Part shown: one piece after another, positions 43,750 to 53,060 of the stretch
How positions within the stretch are numbered: the stretch's first letter is position 1
Layout: the number at the start of each line of letters is the position of its first letter
From: Verrucomicrobiota bacterium
Lineage (GTDB): Bacteria; Verrucomicrobiota; Verrucomicrobiia; Opitutales; Opitutaceae
Direction: 5' to 3'
Assembly: GCA_023391285.1 (NCBI GenBank)
Contig: JAEWBF010000132.1
Coordinates: 1 to 64,000 of the forward strand
Length of the DNA stretch: 64,000 nt
Position numbers and translations under genes: made by a program
The notes under the pieces: model-generated
The model's input: the letters and a program-made list of their open reading frames with translations, nothing else
Told to the model about the DNA's origin: nothing
The model's database searches: none

Positions 43750-44850
43750 ATGACTCCCCGTGTGCGTGTTACCCATCGTGACATAGCGGCCCGGACTGGC
43801 TTCGACAAATCGACCGTATCGCTGGCGCTGCGCGGCAGTCCCAAGATTGCGGAAGCGACGCGCGTCGCGATCCAAACCGCGGCGATGCAGCTGGGCTATC
43901 GTCCCGATCCGATCGTATCGGCCCTGGCGCGGCAGCGCTGGATGCGGACCGAAACGGGGCATGGCGCGGCGATCGCGTATCTGGTGGAGCGGAAGAAGGG
44001 AAACTACGACCTGCAGCACCGGCATTTTCGCGCGGCGCATGCGCGGGCGGAGGAGCGAGGGTATATCTTGAGCGAGTTCGATCTCGCCGATTACCCGAAC
44101 GGCGCGGCGGCGAGCCGGGCGCTGTATCATCGCGGCATCCGCGGACTTGTTTTGTCTTCGATGCCCTCGGACGCCGACACGGATTTCGAAGGTTTCGATT
44201 GGGAAAAGTTCACGGTGGTTTGCTGCTCGGTCGGCTGGCTGCGCATGCCGTTTCACGTGGTGACGACCGACATGTTCGAAAGCACGCGCCGGGCCTGGCG
44301 GGAACTAGTGGCCCGCGGATATCGGCGGATCGGCGCGGCGTTGTTTCGGCACACGCCGGTCGCGATCGACGATCACACGCGATTGGGTGCGTCGTATGTA
44401 GAGCAATCCGAGCTCGACCCCACGCATGCGAAATTGCCGTTCCTGCTCTGCGATCCGAGCGACAAGGTGAGCTTTCTGAAGTGGTTCGAGAAGCACCGGC
44501 CCGATGCGGTGATCGGTTTGATTCCACGACCGGCGCAATGGTTGCGCGAAGCGGGCGTTAGAATCCCGGAGGAGGTCGGCTTCCTCAGTCTGCATGCTTA
44601 CGCGGATCAACCCGAATCGGGTTTGGGCATGGAGCGGCAGATCGTTGCGTGCACGGCGATCGATCTTTTGGTTTCGCAGATTCAGGAGAATCAGTGGTCG
44701 GTTCCGAGTGTGCAGCACGTCGTGCACGTCAAGTCGCCCTGGTTGGAAGGAAACACACTGCGGAAAGTATCCACGCCGACGCCTGAAACGATTTCGACGG
44801 CGTGGGCAGGGGCGTCCGCGCGCGAATCGATCCAGGAAGCCTATGGCTAA
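43750..44850 (+). CDS. LacI-family transcriptional regulator
   Basis: A 366-residue protein from the ATG at 43750, chosen because the next residues (MTPRVRVTHRDIAARTGFDK) align with the start of the LacI at 53061; an ATG at 43696 is also in frame. The helix-turn-helix DIAARTGFDKSTVSLAL and hinge LGYRPDP are clear. The effector domain contains GIRGLVLSSMPS and FTVVCCSVGWLRMPFHVVTTD, nearly the same wording as in the regulator at 53061, so the two are paralogues. It is placed between a TonB receptor and the convergent end of the rhamnosidase operon, and probably controls the receptor via the palindrome at 39826. Confidence 0.9.
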   Translation: MTPRVRVTHRDIAARTGFDKSTVSLALRGSPKIAEATRVAIQTAAMQLGYRPDPIVSALARQRWMRTETGHGAAIAYLVERKKGNYDLQHRHFRAAHARAEERGYILSEFDLADYPNGAAASRALYHRGIRGLVLSSMPSDADTDFEGFDWEKFTVVCCSVGWLRMPFHVVTTDMFESTRRAWRELVARGYRRIGAALFRHTPVAIDDHTRLGASYVEQSELDPTHAKLPFLLCDPSDKVSFLKWFEKHRPDAVIGLIPRPAQWLREAGVRIPEEVGFLSLHAYADQPESGLGMERQIVACTAIDLLVSQIQENQWSVPSVQHVVHVKSPWLEGNTLRKVSTPTPETISTAWAGASARESIQEAYG

Positions 44851-44937
44851 CGGACACGGCTGGCGCGACACGTGCGCGTCCGGGCGTGATTTTCGACGGG
44901 GAGGCCGAGGCCGCCTCTGGCGAATCTTCGCGGCGCG

Positions 44938-47900
44938 CTAGCGGGGGAGCGGCTGTATCGTTTCGAAAATAATCCGCACTGGGCCGAGAAGGCCTGAAGG
45001 AGAAAGAGGCGAGTCGCGGTGCAGGACTTTCATCGCGGAAAAAGTCTGGCGGCCGTGCGGTGAAACACCGCCGTCGGTGACCCACGCGGGCCAGGCTTCG
45101 GCGGCGAACACGCGGTGATCGGAAGCGTGGGCTTTCACCGGGCGCCACGTGGTGTCTTCCGGGAGATATTCGTCACCGATGAGGCGGTTGACCCAGGTAT
45201 TCGTGATACGGATGCGCAGTTCGTTACGGCCGGGGATGAGCGCGTCGGTGACGTCGAGCTGCCATGGCTTCCGCCACAGGGTGGGGAGCGTGCGACCGTT
45301 CAGAGAGACCTCCGCGAAGTTTTTGACGATACCCAGGTCGAGGATCGCACGCACGGGAGCGGTGGCTGCGGCCGGCGGCAGATCGAACGAGGTGCGATAT
45401 TCGGCGGTGCCGGAGAAGTGGCGAATGTTGGGGTTTGAATGCGTCGACCAGTCGGTGAGCTCGCTTGAGGCGATCGACAGCGGGGCGCCGACGACGGAAG
45501 GAAATTCGATCTCCCATGAACCGCCGAGCGTGAAAGGCGCAGGCGGCGCGGGGACATGCACGGTGGTAACACGGCCGGAGGCGCGCTCGAGTTTGAAGTC
45601 GCCGCCGGAAAGGCTGCGGAGCTCGAGTGGGCCGTTGGGCGAAGCATGAAGGGTTTCGACGACGCTACGCCCAGCGTGGGTAACTCCGACGATGGGATCG
45701 GCTTGGGTCTTCGCGGGGCGAAACACGATGAACGCCGATCCGTTTGGTTGGAATGGAATGGCGATCCGGGTGTAGTCGCCGGTGCGTTCCCACACCGCGG
45801 CGGGCTGGCGCTCGCCCGCCTCCGGCCGCCAGATTTCCGGCTGACCATCGGCAACGCGGAGCTTTAGCGTGAGCACCGACGGCGCTTCATCCTGAACGGC
45901 GACGAAGAACATTTCGGTTTCGGCGATGCGACGCCGCGACCAGGCAAGTCGCTCGGGACCGCTTTCGCGTTCCAAGACGGGGGGTGCCAGGGACGCGAGC
46001 GTCGCGGCGAACGCATCAGTGCGGATCACACGGCCGCGGCCGACGGTGCGGTCTGACTCGGAGAGCGAGGCGTCGCCCCAGAGCGCGCTAATCAATTCGT
46101 GAAAACGGGCGTGAAGGTGGGCGTCCGTTTCCCGACCCGGCGGGGTGGAAGGCGGTTCGCCGATGAGAATCAAACCGTGTTGCACGGCGGCGTGAAGACG
46201 CTGCAGCGAGTCGGTGGTGAGCTCGGCGCCGGGCGCGATCACCAGAAATTGGATACGCTGACCCGAAGGCAGGACGAGGCCGCCGGCACCGGCGGAGATC
46301 GGACCCCGCAGCGCGTCGCCGTTGAGCAAGGCGAGCCGATGGGAAGTCATTCGTCGCAACGCTTCGATCGATGGGTTACCGCGCAGTTTCGCTCCGTCCT
46401 CGGGAAGGCCTTCGCCGATCCAGACCAGCGCGTCGATTTGCGGCGTGCTTTCCTGGAGCACGGCTTGAGCGCGAGCGACGTAGGCGTTGTAGCCTGAACT
46501 CTGCTCCCACCACGTGAGCGTGCGATCGAACCACATGCCCCAGTAGCCCATCGTCATGCCGGGCCGAACATGCGACCACGGCTGGTGGGCGAAGCGGTGA
46601 ATGTAGAGTTGGTTGAGGCCGTTGGCGAAAGCCTGGTCGGTGCCCGGCTTCATGTTTTCCGGCACGATGCGCCAGGCGTCCTCGGGAAACTGCGAGAACG
46701 ACTCCGCCGCGATGCGAGGACGGCCATACAGCAACGCCGCCGAGATGGCCTCGTTGGCGAGCGCCCCGTGTCCGGGGCCGCGCCGCCAGAACTCCATCAT
46801 GGGCACGTCGACCACGCCGTTGCTCGTGAGCGTTGATCCGGCGCTGTGATTGCCCTCGGCGTTCAAGGTGAGGCCGCGGCGTCGCGCGAGCTCGTTCATC
46901 CATGTGTAGTAGTTTTCCGCATACAGTTCGGCGATGACCTTGCGGTAATCCCAGAGGAAGCGTTCCGACTCCTCGGCGCCGCCGACGGCGTAACCGGCGA
47001 AGACCGGCAGCCAAGGGAGGATCGAGTATCCGGCGCGATGTTCAAACTCCGTGGCGAAGTCGTCACACCAATCATTCGCGCCCGACTCGTAGCTGTCGAT
47101 CAGGGTGCCGGAGAGCACGCGACCGGCAAGGGGGCCGAGACGTTCGAGCACGGGCACGAAACCATGGTTGAACGCATGCTCGACGGCGGCGCGGTCGAGT
47201 TTGTTGCACTCGAGCCCGCGCGCTTCGGGGGGCACGGGATGCGTGAGTTTGCCCGTCGGCGTGTGACCGAGGCGGAGCAGCACCCATTTTCCCGGCGGCG
47301 GAGTCCAATCGACGCTGCCATCCGAGCGCAGCCGGTCGGTAAGGTCGATCACGCTTGCCGGATCGACCACGGCATCGGCCGTCGGCTGCGGATATGGCCG
47401 CGGTTCCGGAGCGAGCACGTTGCGCTCGACAGGATTGGGCGCGGTGGCGGGGTTGGGAAACGCGAGCAGCGCGATGTCACGATAGTGATCGGCGTTGGTT
47501 TCGGGCTGCGGCAGCGTGGCGGAGGAGCCGTCGATCGTTGCGCTCGACCACACGAATTTTTGGGAGGCGAGCTCGGGGGGAACCCAGGGACCGCCGGTGC
47601 CGGAGTAGCCGGGCGAGTGCGTCATCTCCATGACGAGCCCGAGACGCTCCGCTTCTTCCGCGGTGTGGCGCAGCAAGTCGTAATATTCGGGGGAGCCGAA
47701 AACCACCGGGCCGCGTGGAACGGCTTGTTCGACGACGAACAGATTGAAGCCGCCGATTCCCACGCGGTGCATGGCTTCGAGATCGGCGGTGATGCCCTCG
47801 CGCGTTACGTTTCCACTGATCCAATGCCACCAGACCCGGAGTCGAGCGGCGGCGGGCGGTTGAGAGAAAGCATCGCCGAGTGGATCATCGATTTCGCCCG

Positions 47901-47967
47901 GAATCGCCGCGACGACCGCGGTCGCGAAGAGAGAAGCGAGCAGTCGTGCGAGGCGCCGTAGCATCAT
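44938..47967 (-). CDS. GH106-like alpha-L-rhamnosidase
   Basis: A 1,009-residue exported enzyme. The ATG at 47967 (or the next codon) gives a signal peptide (MMLRRLARLLASLFATAVVA) and a 16-base gap from the transporter stop; a start further upstream would overlap the transporter. The mature protein begins with the GH106-type motif RVWWHWISGNVTREGITADL, then GGFNLFVVEQ and MTHSPGYSGTGGPWV. The C-terminus is a galactose-binding-like sandwich (IRITNTWVNRLIGD). GH106 enzymes remove L-rhamnose from pectic and other glycans. It is last in an operon with GH78, esterase and transporter, all fitting one rhamnosylated substrate. Confidence 0.85.
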   Translation of the reverse strand: MMLRRLARLLASLFATAVVAAIPGEIDDPLGDAFSQPPAAARLRVWWHWISGNVTREGITADLEAMHRVGIGGFNLFVVEQAVPRGPVVFGSPEYYDLLRHTAEEAERLGLVMEMTHSPGYSGTGGPWVPPELASQKFVWSSATIDGSSATLPQPETNADHYRDIALLAFPNPATAPNPVERNVLAPEPRPYPQPTADAVVDPASVIDLTDRLRSDGSVDWTPPPGKWVLLRLGHTPTGKLTHPVPPEARGLECNKLDRAAVEHAFNHGFVPVLERLGPLAGRVLSGTLIDSYESGANDWCDDFATEFEHRAGYSILPWLPVFAGYAVGGAEESERFLWDYRKVIAELYAENYYTWMNELARRRGLTLNAEGNHSAGSTLTSNGVVDVPMMEFWRRGPGHGALANEAISAALLYGRPRIAAESFSQFPEDAWRIVPENMKPGTDQAFANGLNQLYIHRFAHQPWSHVRPGMTMGYWGMWFDRTLTWWEQSSGYNAYVARAQAVLQESTPQIDALVWIGEGLPEDGAKLRGNPSIEALRRMTSHRLALLNGDALRGPISAGAGGLVLPSGQRIQFLVIAPGAELTTDSLQRLHAAVQHGLILIGEPPSTPPGRETDAHLHARFHELISALWGDASLSESDRTVGRGRVIRTDAFAATLASLAPPVLERESGPERLAWSRRRIAETEMFFVAVQDEAPSVLTLKLRVADGQPEIWRPEAGERQPAAVWERTGDYTRIAIPFQPNGSAFIVFRPAKTQADPIVGVTHAGRSVVETLHASPNGPLELRSLSGGDFKLERASGRVTTVHVPAPPAPFTLGGSWEIEFPSVVGAPLSIASSELTDWSTHSNPNIRHFSGTAEYRTSFDLPPAAATAPVRAILDLGIVKNFAEVSLNGRTLPTLWRKPWQLDVTDALIPGRNELRIRITNTWVNRLIGDEYLPEDTTWRPVKAHASDHRVFAAEAWPAWVTDGGVSPHGRQTFSAMKVLHRDSPLSPSGLLGPVRIIFETIQPLPR

Positions 47968-47983
47968 CTGGAAGCCCGAGCGC

Positions 47984-49354
47984 TCAGGTTTTGTCGGGCG
48001 GGGCGGATTCGGCTTGCTGCGAGCCGTAGACCGCGATGCGGCCGTCGCGCACGGCTTGCTTGAATCGGCCAATGAACCAGATGGCTGCGACTGAAAACAG
48101 CAGTTGGAGGAGGAAGATGCTGCTGTAGTCGAAATTCGTGCCGCGGATCGAGCCGAAGATGGTGCTGAAGACCTGCACCCAGAGGCCGCCGACGTTGATC
48201 ATGAGAAAACCGACGACGCCGCCCACGAAGGAAAAGCCCGCGCTCACGGTGCCGAAGCGATCGGCCGGGATGAAATCGTAAACCAATGGGCCCCAGATCA
48301 GATATTTCAGCATGATGAATCCGCCGCCCATCCCACCGAGAAGACTGATGGGAATGACGATGCTTGTGGGGATCGTTCCCTCCGGTCCGAAATGAATCAG
48401 GGCGAAGAACCCGACATTCACGACAGCGGCTCCGCCCATCGCGATCTGCATCAGTGACAGCCGTGAAAAACGGTCAGCCAGGTAGCCGGCAATCGGCACG
48501 AACAACGCGAGGTTCACGATCATCGTGATCATCTCGATCCGACCGAACTGCGCCTTGGTGAGGCCGATCTGCTCGGTCATGGTCAACGGAACGAACACAC
48601 GCGCCGCGGAAGTCGAAAACATGGGGCAGGCGTAGAGCACGTAGACCATCCACCAGCGCCGATCGGCGAAGACCTCGGCGAAGAAACGCGAGAAGCGAAA
48701 GCGCTCCTGCACCGCGCCCTCACGCGGCGGCGTTTCGCGAACGCACCAATAGATGAAGACCGTCGTCGCAAGGGTGAGGACCGCGCCGGCCCAGTAGACG
48801 AGATGTTCGCCGCGCAGCTCGAAACTCCAACCGTCGATAACCGTGCCGAAGTTGCGATCGAAGTTCGCCAGCAAGACGCCGTTGAAGATGAGGCCGTTGA
48901 TGGTGGTGGCGATGCTGCGCAGCACGCCGGCGCGTCCACGCTGCGAGGCGGGCACGACCTCGTTGTAAAGCGGCTCGTAGGGCTTCGCGACGTCGGTGAA
49001 AAACTGATACAGCACGATCAGCGCGGCGAGCATCCAGAGGTTGGGCGCGAGCGGAATGGCGATGCAGACGAGAGCGGAACCGGTCCAGCCGACGATCAGA
49101 AACGGACGACGGCGCCCCCAACGCGTCCAGATGCGGTCGCTGGTGTAGCTCGCGATCGCACCGACGATGAAGTTGAAAGCGATGTTGATGCTGCTGAGGA
49201 AGGCGATCAACGCGGGCTGATCGGCGAACTTGCGCAGCGTAAACGTCAGCGGAGATCCGCTTAGCAGGTCCGAGTAGTGCAGCGTTGTCCACGGCAGCAT
49301 CATGCACACGGCCCAGCTCCACGGGATCTTCGTTTGCTGCGTGGTGATCGGCAT
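47984..49354 (-). CDS. MFS-type sugar transporter (GPH/SLC45-like)
   Basis: A 456-residue membrane protein from the ATG at 49354, placed just before TTQQTKIPWSWAVCMMLPW; the upstream in-frame extension overlaps the esterase gene. The loop motif SDRIWTRWGRRRPFLIVG is the signature of the glycoside-pentoside-hexuronide/SLC45-like group, and KPYEPLYNEVVP follows. About 12 apolar helices are visible. It likely carries the mono- or oligosaccharide released by the two rhamnosidases across the inner membrane. It lies 32 bases after the esterase and 16 before the GH106 gene, third in the operon. Confidence 0.85.
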   Translation of the reverse strand: MPITTQQTKIPWSWAVCMMLPWTTLHYSDLLSGSPLTFTLRKFADQPALIAFLSSINIAFNFIVGAIASYTSDRIWTRWGRRRPFLIVGWTGSALVCIAIPLAPNLWMLAALIVLYQFFTDVAKPYEPLYNEVVPASQRGRAGVLRSIATTINGLIFNGVLLANFDRNFGTVIDGWSFELRGEHLVYWAGAVLTLATTVFIYWCVRETPPREGAVQERFRFSRFFAEVFADRRWWMVYVLYACPMFSTSAARVFVPLTMTEQIGLTKAQFGRIEMITMIVNLALFVPIAGYLADRFSRLSLMQIAMGGAAVVNVGFFALIHFGPEGTIPTSIVIPISLLGGMGGGFIMLKYLIWGPLVYDFIPADRFGTVSAGFSFVGGVVGFLMINVGGLWVQVFSTIFGSIRGTNFDYSSIFLLQLLFSVAAIWFIGRFKQAVRDGRIAVYGSQQAESAPPDKT

Positions 49355-49386
49355 CGGGGGAGGAGAGCTGAAGTGGGGCCGGGCGT

Positions 49387-50073
49387 TCAAGGGAGTTCGC
49401 GCATCCAACGGATACACTCACTCGCCCAATCGTAAGGCGTGTCGAGGCCCAATCCGTGGCGGCCGCGCGCGTAAACGTGGAGTTCGAACGGCACGCCGGC
49501 CTGCCGCAAGGCCGACGCGAGGAGGAAGCTGTGTTCGACTGGCACGGTGGCGTCTTCCACCGTGTGCCAGATAAAGCACGGCGGAGTTCGTGACGTGACG
49601 CGTTTTTCGATCGAAACCTCGGCCGCGAGGGCAGGTTCCGGGGCGGGCCCGAGCAGATTGGCGCGTGAGCCGGTGTGGCCGTGTGGCGGCAACATCGTGA
49701 CGACTGGATAACACAGGACGCCGAAATCCGGACGCACCGCCGGTCCGTGACGCTCCCAGTCCACGAGGGTATGACCGGCCAGGTGTCCGCCGGCGGATGA
49801 TCCCATCACGCCGAGACGAACGTTGGGCGCGAGTTGCGCACGGATCCCGGCCAGAGCAGCTTGCGCTGCCTCGATCATGGCCGGATGACGGAAACCGTCG
49901 GGAGCGAGTGGATACGCGACCACGTAGCAGTCGATTCCGGCCTGCGCGAAGCGGCGCGCGTAGCCTTCGCCCTCGTGCGGCGCGAGCAGCGTGTATCCGC
50001 CGCCGGGAAAAACGACCAAGGCATGACCGCTGGCGGGCGCCTCCGGCGGGAAATGTTGAACGGCAGAGGACAT
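49387..50073 (-). CDS. Alpha/beta hydrolase, probable carbohydrate esterase
   Basis: A 228-residue alpha/beta hydrolase without an obvious signal peptide. It has the oxyanion-hole HGGG-like stretch VVFPGGGYTLL (20-30), the nucleophile elbow GSSAGGH with S93, D174 in HTVEDATVP, and H206 in ARGRHGLGL, completing the triad. This is the layout of small acetyl-xylan-esterase-like enzymes. In an operon with GH78 and GH106 rhamnosidases it probably removes acetyl groups from imported oligosaccharides. Cytosolic location is inferred from the missing signal peptide. Confidence 0.85.
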   Translation of the reverse strand: MSSAVQHFPPEAPASGHALVVFPGGGYTLLAPHEGEGYARRFAQAGIDCYVVAYPLAPDGFRHPAMIEAAQAALAGIRAQLAPNVRLGVMGSSAGGHLAGHTLVDWERHGPAVRPDFGVLCYPVVTMLPPHGHTGSRANLLGPAPEPALAAEVSIEKRVTSRTPPCFIWHTVEDATVPVEHSFLLASALRQAGVPFELHVYARGRHGLGLDTPYDWASECIRWMRELP

Positions 50074-50118
50074 GAGCGAGGAACGAATGGAGATGAATCA
50101 ACCAAGCACGACCTGGAT

Positions 50119-53040
50119 TCACGCCGGCGGAGCGGGCGCTTCGACGGGCGTCACGGGGCAGCGAAAACGATAAGCACCCGCGGGCACCGCGACGAAGGTT
50201 CTACGCTGGTCGGCGCGGAGAAACGCAAGTCCAGGAACTTCCGCGAGCGGGCGCTGCGACTCGCTGATCGCGAGAGGCTCGACGCCGGGAAGACCGATCT
50301 CGCCCACGACTCCCGGAGGAAGCTCGACCTCGAGGGTGAACACACCGTTCTCGCGACGCCAGGCGACACTGATTCGTCCGCGAACCGAGTCGAAGTGTCC
50401 GCGAGCCCACGTAAGGTCGTTGGCATCGATCGGTCCGGGGCAGATGCGAACGCGGGCGAAACCCGGTGCTGCAGCGATGGGAGCAAGGCCCAGCACGCCG
50501 CCGATGGGCCAAGCGCCGACGTAGAGGAACGAGCTGTGCAGCGAGGAAATGTTTCCGGACGGCTTGTGCCATGTTTCCCACAGCGTGGTCGCACCCTGTT
50601 CCAACATGTAGGCCCAACCCGGATATCCAGGTCGGCCGACCATGAGGTTGAGCAGATCGTGGCGATCGTTCTCGAGGAGATAGTGGAAGAGCAGGGCGCC
50701 GCCGGTGATGCCTGCGCCGATGTGGCCTTTTCGCACCTGACGGATTTCCGCTTCGAGAAGGCGCTCGATTTGCGGCCGGAGATCCGCGGGTGGGATCTCG
50801 GCGAGCAAAGCGACCGCGAGCGATGCTTGGGAATTGTCGGCGTAGCCGGTGGTGGCGGGATTGTAGAACTCCTGATGGATCGCACGGCGCGCGGCGGCGG
50901 CGCGGTTTTGCCACGTTTGGGCGAGCGTCGCTTCGTTCAACACGAGCGCGATGGCGGCGGCGGTAGAGAGACTCCAGACGCGATAGCAGTTGTTGAAAAA
51001 AAGCGTTTCGCGCAGGTCGGAGTTGACGCCGCGGGGCACGTCGGGCGCGAGCCAGTCGCCGAGGAAATCCCATTTGCCGCCCCAGCGGTGAAGCAGATCG
51101 GACGAGACTTTGGTCTCGAGAAAATCGAGCCAGCGGGTGATCGGCGCGAAGCTCTGCTCGAGGATCCGGGTGTCACCGTAAAACCGATACAACTGCCATG
51201 GCAGTTGCACGCAGAAACCGCTCCAGGCCGGGCCGCCGCCGCCCCAATAGGTTGGCGCCGTGTAGGGGAGTTCGCCCGGATGTTGTGATGGCGGAGGCTC
51301 GATGGCCGACGGATCATGCCGGCTCGACCAGAGCGGCGGGTGCCCTTGGACGTCGTGCCAGTCGCGGTTCCACTTCGCGAGAAAGGTGTCCAAGCGATAA
51401 TGATACAGGCCCGACAGGAGCGTGGCGTGGCCGTCGCCGCCGTAGCCCATGCGTTCGCGATGCGGGCAGTCGGCGACGAAGCCGCCGATGGTGAGATTTT
51501 CGAAAGTCCAGCGGCTGGCGGCGACGATCGCGTCCAGCCGAGGGTTGGACGAAGCGAATGAGGTGTTGGACCGGTAGTCGTTGCGCACGGACCAAGCGCG
51601 AGTGTGCGCGGGATCAGGAGCGACGGCGTTGCCCCGCACGGTTAGCCACCGGCCGGCGGCGTAGTTAAATCGGTTACGAAACGTGCCGGTGCCGGAAGGC
51701 CCAACGATGTATTCGCTCCGGATGGAATGAGTGATCGACTGATCGGCCGCTTCGGAGAACTCGAGGGTGATGAGCGTGCCGGGAGCGGCGGTGAGCGCGA
51801 TTTCGACGAAGCCGGCGAAGTTGCGACCGAAATCGATGCGATGAACGCCCGGTGCGAGCTCGGAGACGCCGACGGGGCGAAGCTCCTCCTGCAGCCGGTT
51901 GGGCTCGGCGGGATCGGCGCGGAGGGAGACGGGGTGGGAGCGAACCGCGGCCGGTTTCCAATCGGCGGTTGCGAGATTGGGCTGCGCCCAGCCGGGGATT
52001 TCGGCGCGAGCGTCATAGCGTTCTCCGCCGAAATTTTGAAACTCCCACGTGCCGATCAGTCGACTGGGGCTCGGGTGGGCGAGCCAACTCGCGTCGGTCC
52101 CGAGGACTTCGTGCTTTGCCCCCGTGGTCCAGTGGAACAGTGCGCTGACCATCGGCTGCGCGGGAACGGCGGCGTCGCGAAAATGCGGATACACCGACCA
52201 GCCGGCGCCCAGCCACAGAGCGAGGACGTTCGATCCAGGACGAAGATAGGCTTCGAGATCGTATTGAAGATAAAACGCGCGTTTGGAGCCGTCGCAGACG
52301 TTCGGCGCGAGAACGGCGTCACCAACTTTCTGGCCGTTGACGTAGAGCTCGTGGAAACCGATCGACGCGACGAGGGCGGTGGCGCGCGAAGGCGGGGTGT
52401 CGAAATGAACCTCCCGGCGAAACCACGGATCGGGTGGCGCGGGCGGCGCGGCGCGTTCGCGCTCGGACTCCGGAGGAGGGAGGAAGCTTGGAGGCAGGTG
52501 GATCCAGTCTGCAGTCCATTCGCGCGCGGGATCGAGGAGGCCCATGGTCCAGGTGCTGGACTTGCTCCACTCCGACCATTCGCCGTTTTCGTTCTGAATG
52601 CGGACGGCCCAATAGAGGCGTTCGAGCGAACGCAGTGCGATTCCGCGGTAGATGACGTTCGTCGTGGCGGCAGCGACGATCTCGGAGTTCCAGCGATCGG
52701 CGGTCGCGGGGGCGAGGTTCGCGGGGGAAGTCGCAACGATGATGTGGTAGGCCGTCTGGTGTTGTGCGCGTTGATCGGACGAGGTCGCGAGCTTCCAGGA
52801 CAACGCGGGCTGCGCGAGTTCGATGCCAGCGGGTTCGAGCCGGCCCTCGCAGCGCAAGTCCTCTGGGACAAGGAGAGCAGGCGAAGACGACGCGGAAGTA
52901 GAACCAGGGGAGGTGCAGCCGGAGGCGGAGGAAGCGGGCGTCACAACAATTTCACTACGGGAGGAAGTCAGTCCGCCGGGGGAGGAGAAACGAGGCAAGG
53001 CGGGAGAAGAAAGCGTCAGGACATTGACATGGAGGCTCAA
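50119..53040 (-). CDS. Alpha-L-rhamnosidase, GH78
   Basis: A 973-codon frame. The TTG at 53040 is only a possible start; residues 1-55 are Ser/Pro-rich and lack a clear signal, and the conserved protein begins near PEDLRCEGRLEPAGIE, so the true start may be up to about 50 codons later. An N-terminal fibronectin-like and Bac_rhamnosid_N region is followed by the catalytic (alpha/alpha)6 barrel. DCPHRERMGYGGDGH (524-538) corresponds to the GH78 acid motif, and a C-terminal sandwich contains VGEIGLPGVEPLA. It hydrolyses terminal alpha-L-rhamnose. It heads the four-gene operon and is divergent from lacI at 53061, only 20 bases away. Confidence 0.87.
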   Translation of the reverse strand: MSLHVNVLTLSSPALPRFSSPGGLTSSRSEIVVTPASSASGCTSPGSTSASSSPALLVPEDLRCEGRLEPAGIELAQPALSWKLATSSDQRAQHQTAYHIIVATSPANLAPATADRWNSEIVAAATTNVIYRGIALRSLERLYWAVRIQNENGEWSEWSKSSTWTMGLLDPAREWTADWIHLPPSFLPPPESERERAAPPAPPDPWFRREVHFDTPPSRATALVASIGFHELYVNGQKVGDAVLAPNVCDGSKRAFYLQYDLEAYLRPGSNVLALWLGAGWSVYPHFRDAAVPAQPMVSALFHWTTGAKHEVLGTDASWLAHPSPSRLIGTWEFQNFGGERYDARAEIPGWAQPNLATADWKPAAVRSHPVSLRADPAEPNRLQEELRPVGVSELAPGVHRIDFGRNFAGFVEIALTAAPGTLITLEFSEAADQSITHSIRSEYIVGPSGTGTFRNRFNYAAGRWLTVRGNAVAPDPAHTRAWSVRNDYRSNTSFASSNPRLDAIVAASRWTFENLTIGGFVADCPHRERMGYGGDGHATLLSGLYHYRLDTFLAKWNRDWHDVQGHPPLWSSRHDPSAIEPPPSQHPGELPYTAPTYWGGGGPAWSGFCVQLPWQLYRFYGDTRILEQSFAPITRWLDFLETKVSSDLLHRWGGKWDFLGDWLAPDVPRGVNSDLRETLFFNNCYRVWSLSTAAAIALVLNEATLAQTWQNRAAAARRAIHQEFYNPATTGYADNSQASLAVALLAEIPPADLRPQIERLLEAEIRQVRKGHIGAGITGGALLFHYLLENDRHDLLNLMVGRPGYPGWAYMLEQGATTLWETWHKPSGNISSLHSSFLYVGAWPIGGVLGLAPIAAAPGFARVRICPGPIDANDLTWARGHFDSVRGRISVAWRRENGVFTLEVELPPGVVGEIGLPGVEPLAISESQRPLAEVPGLAFLRADQRRTFVAVPAGAYRFRCPVTPVEAPAPPA

Positions 53041-53060
53041 ACGTCTTCGAGGTTACACCG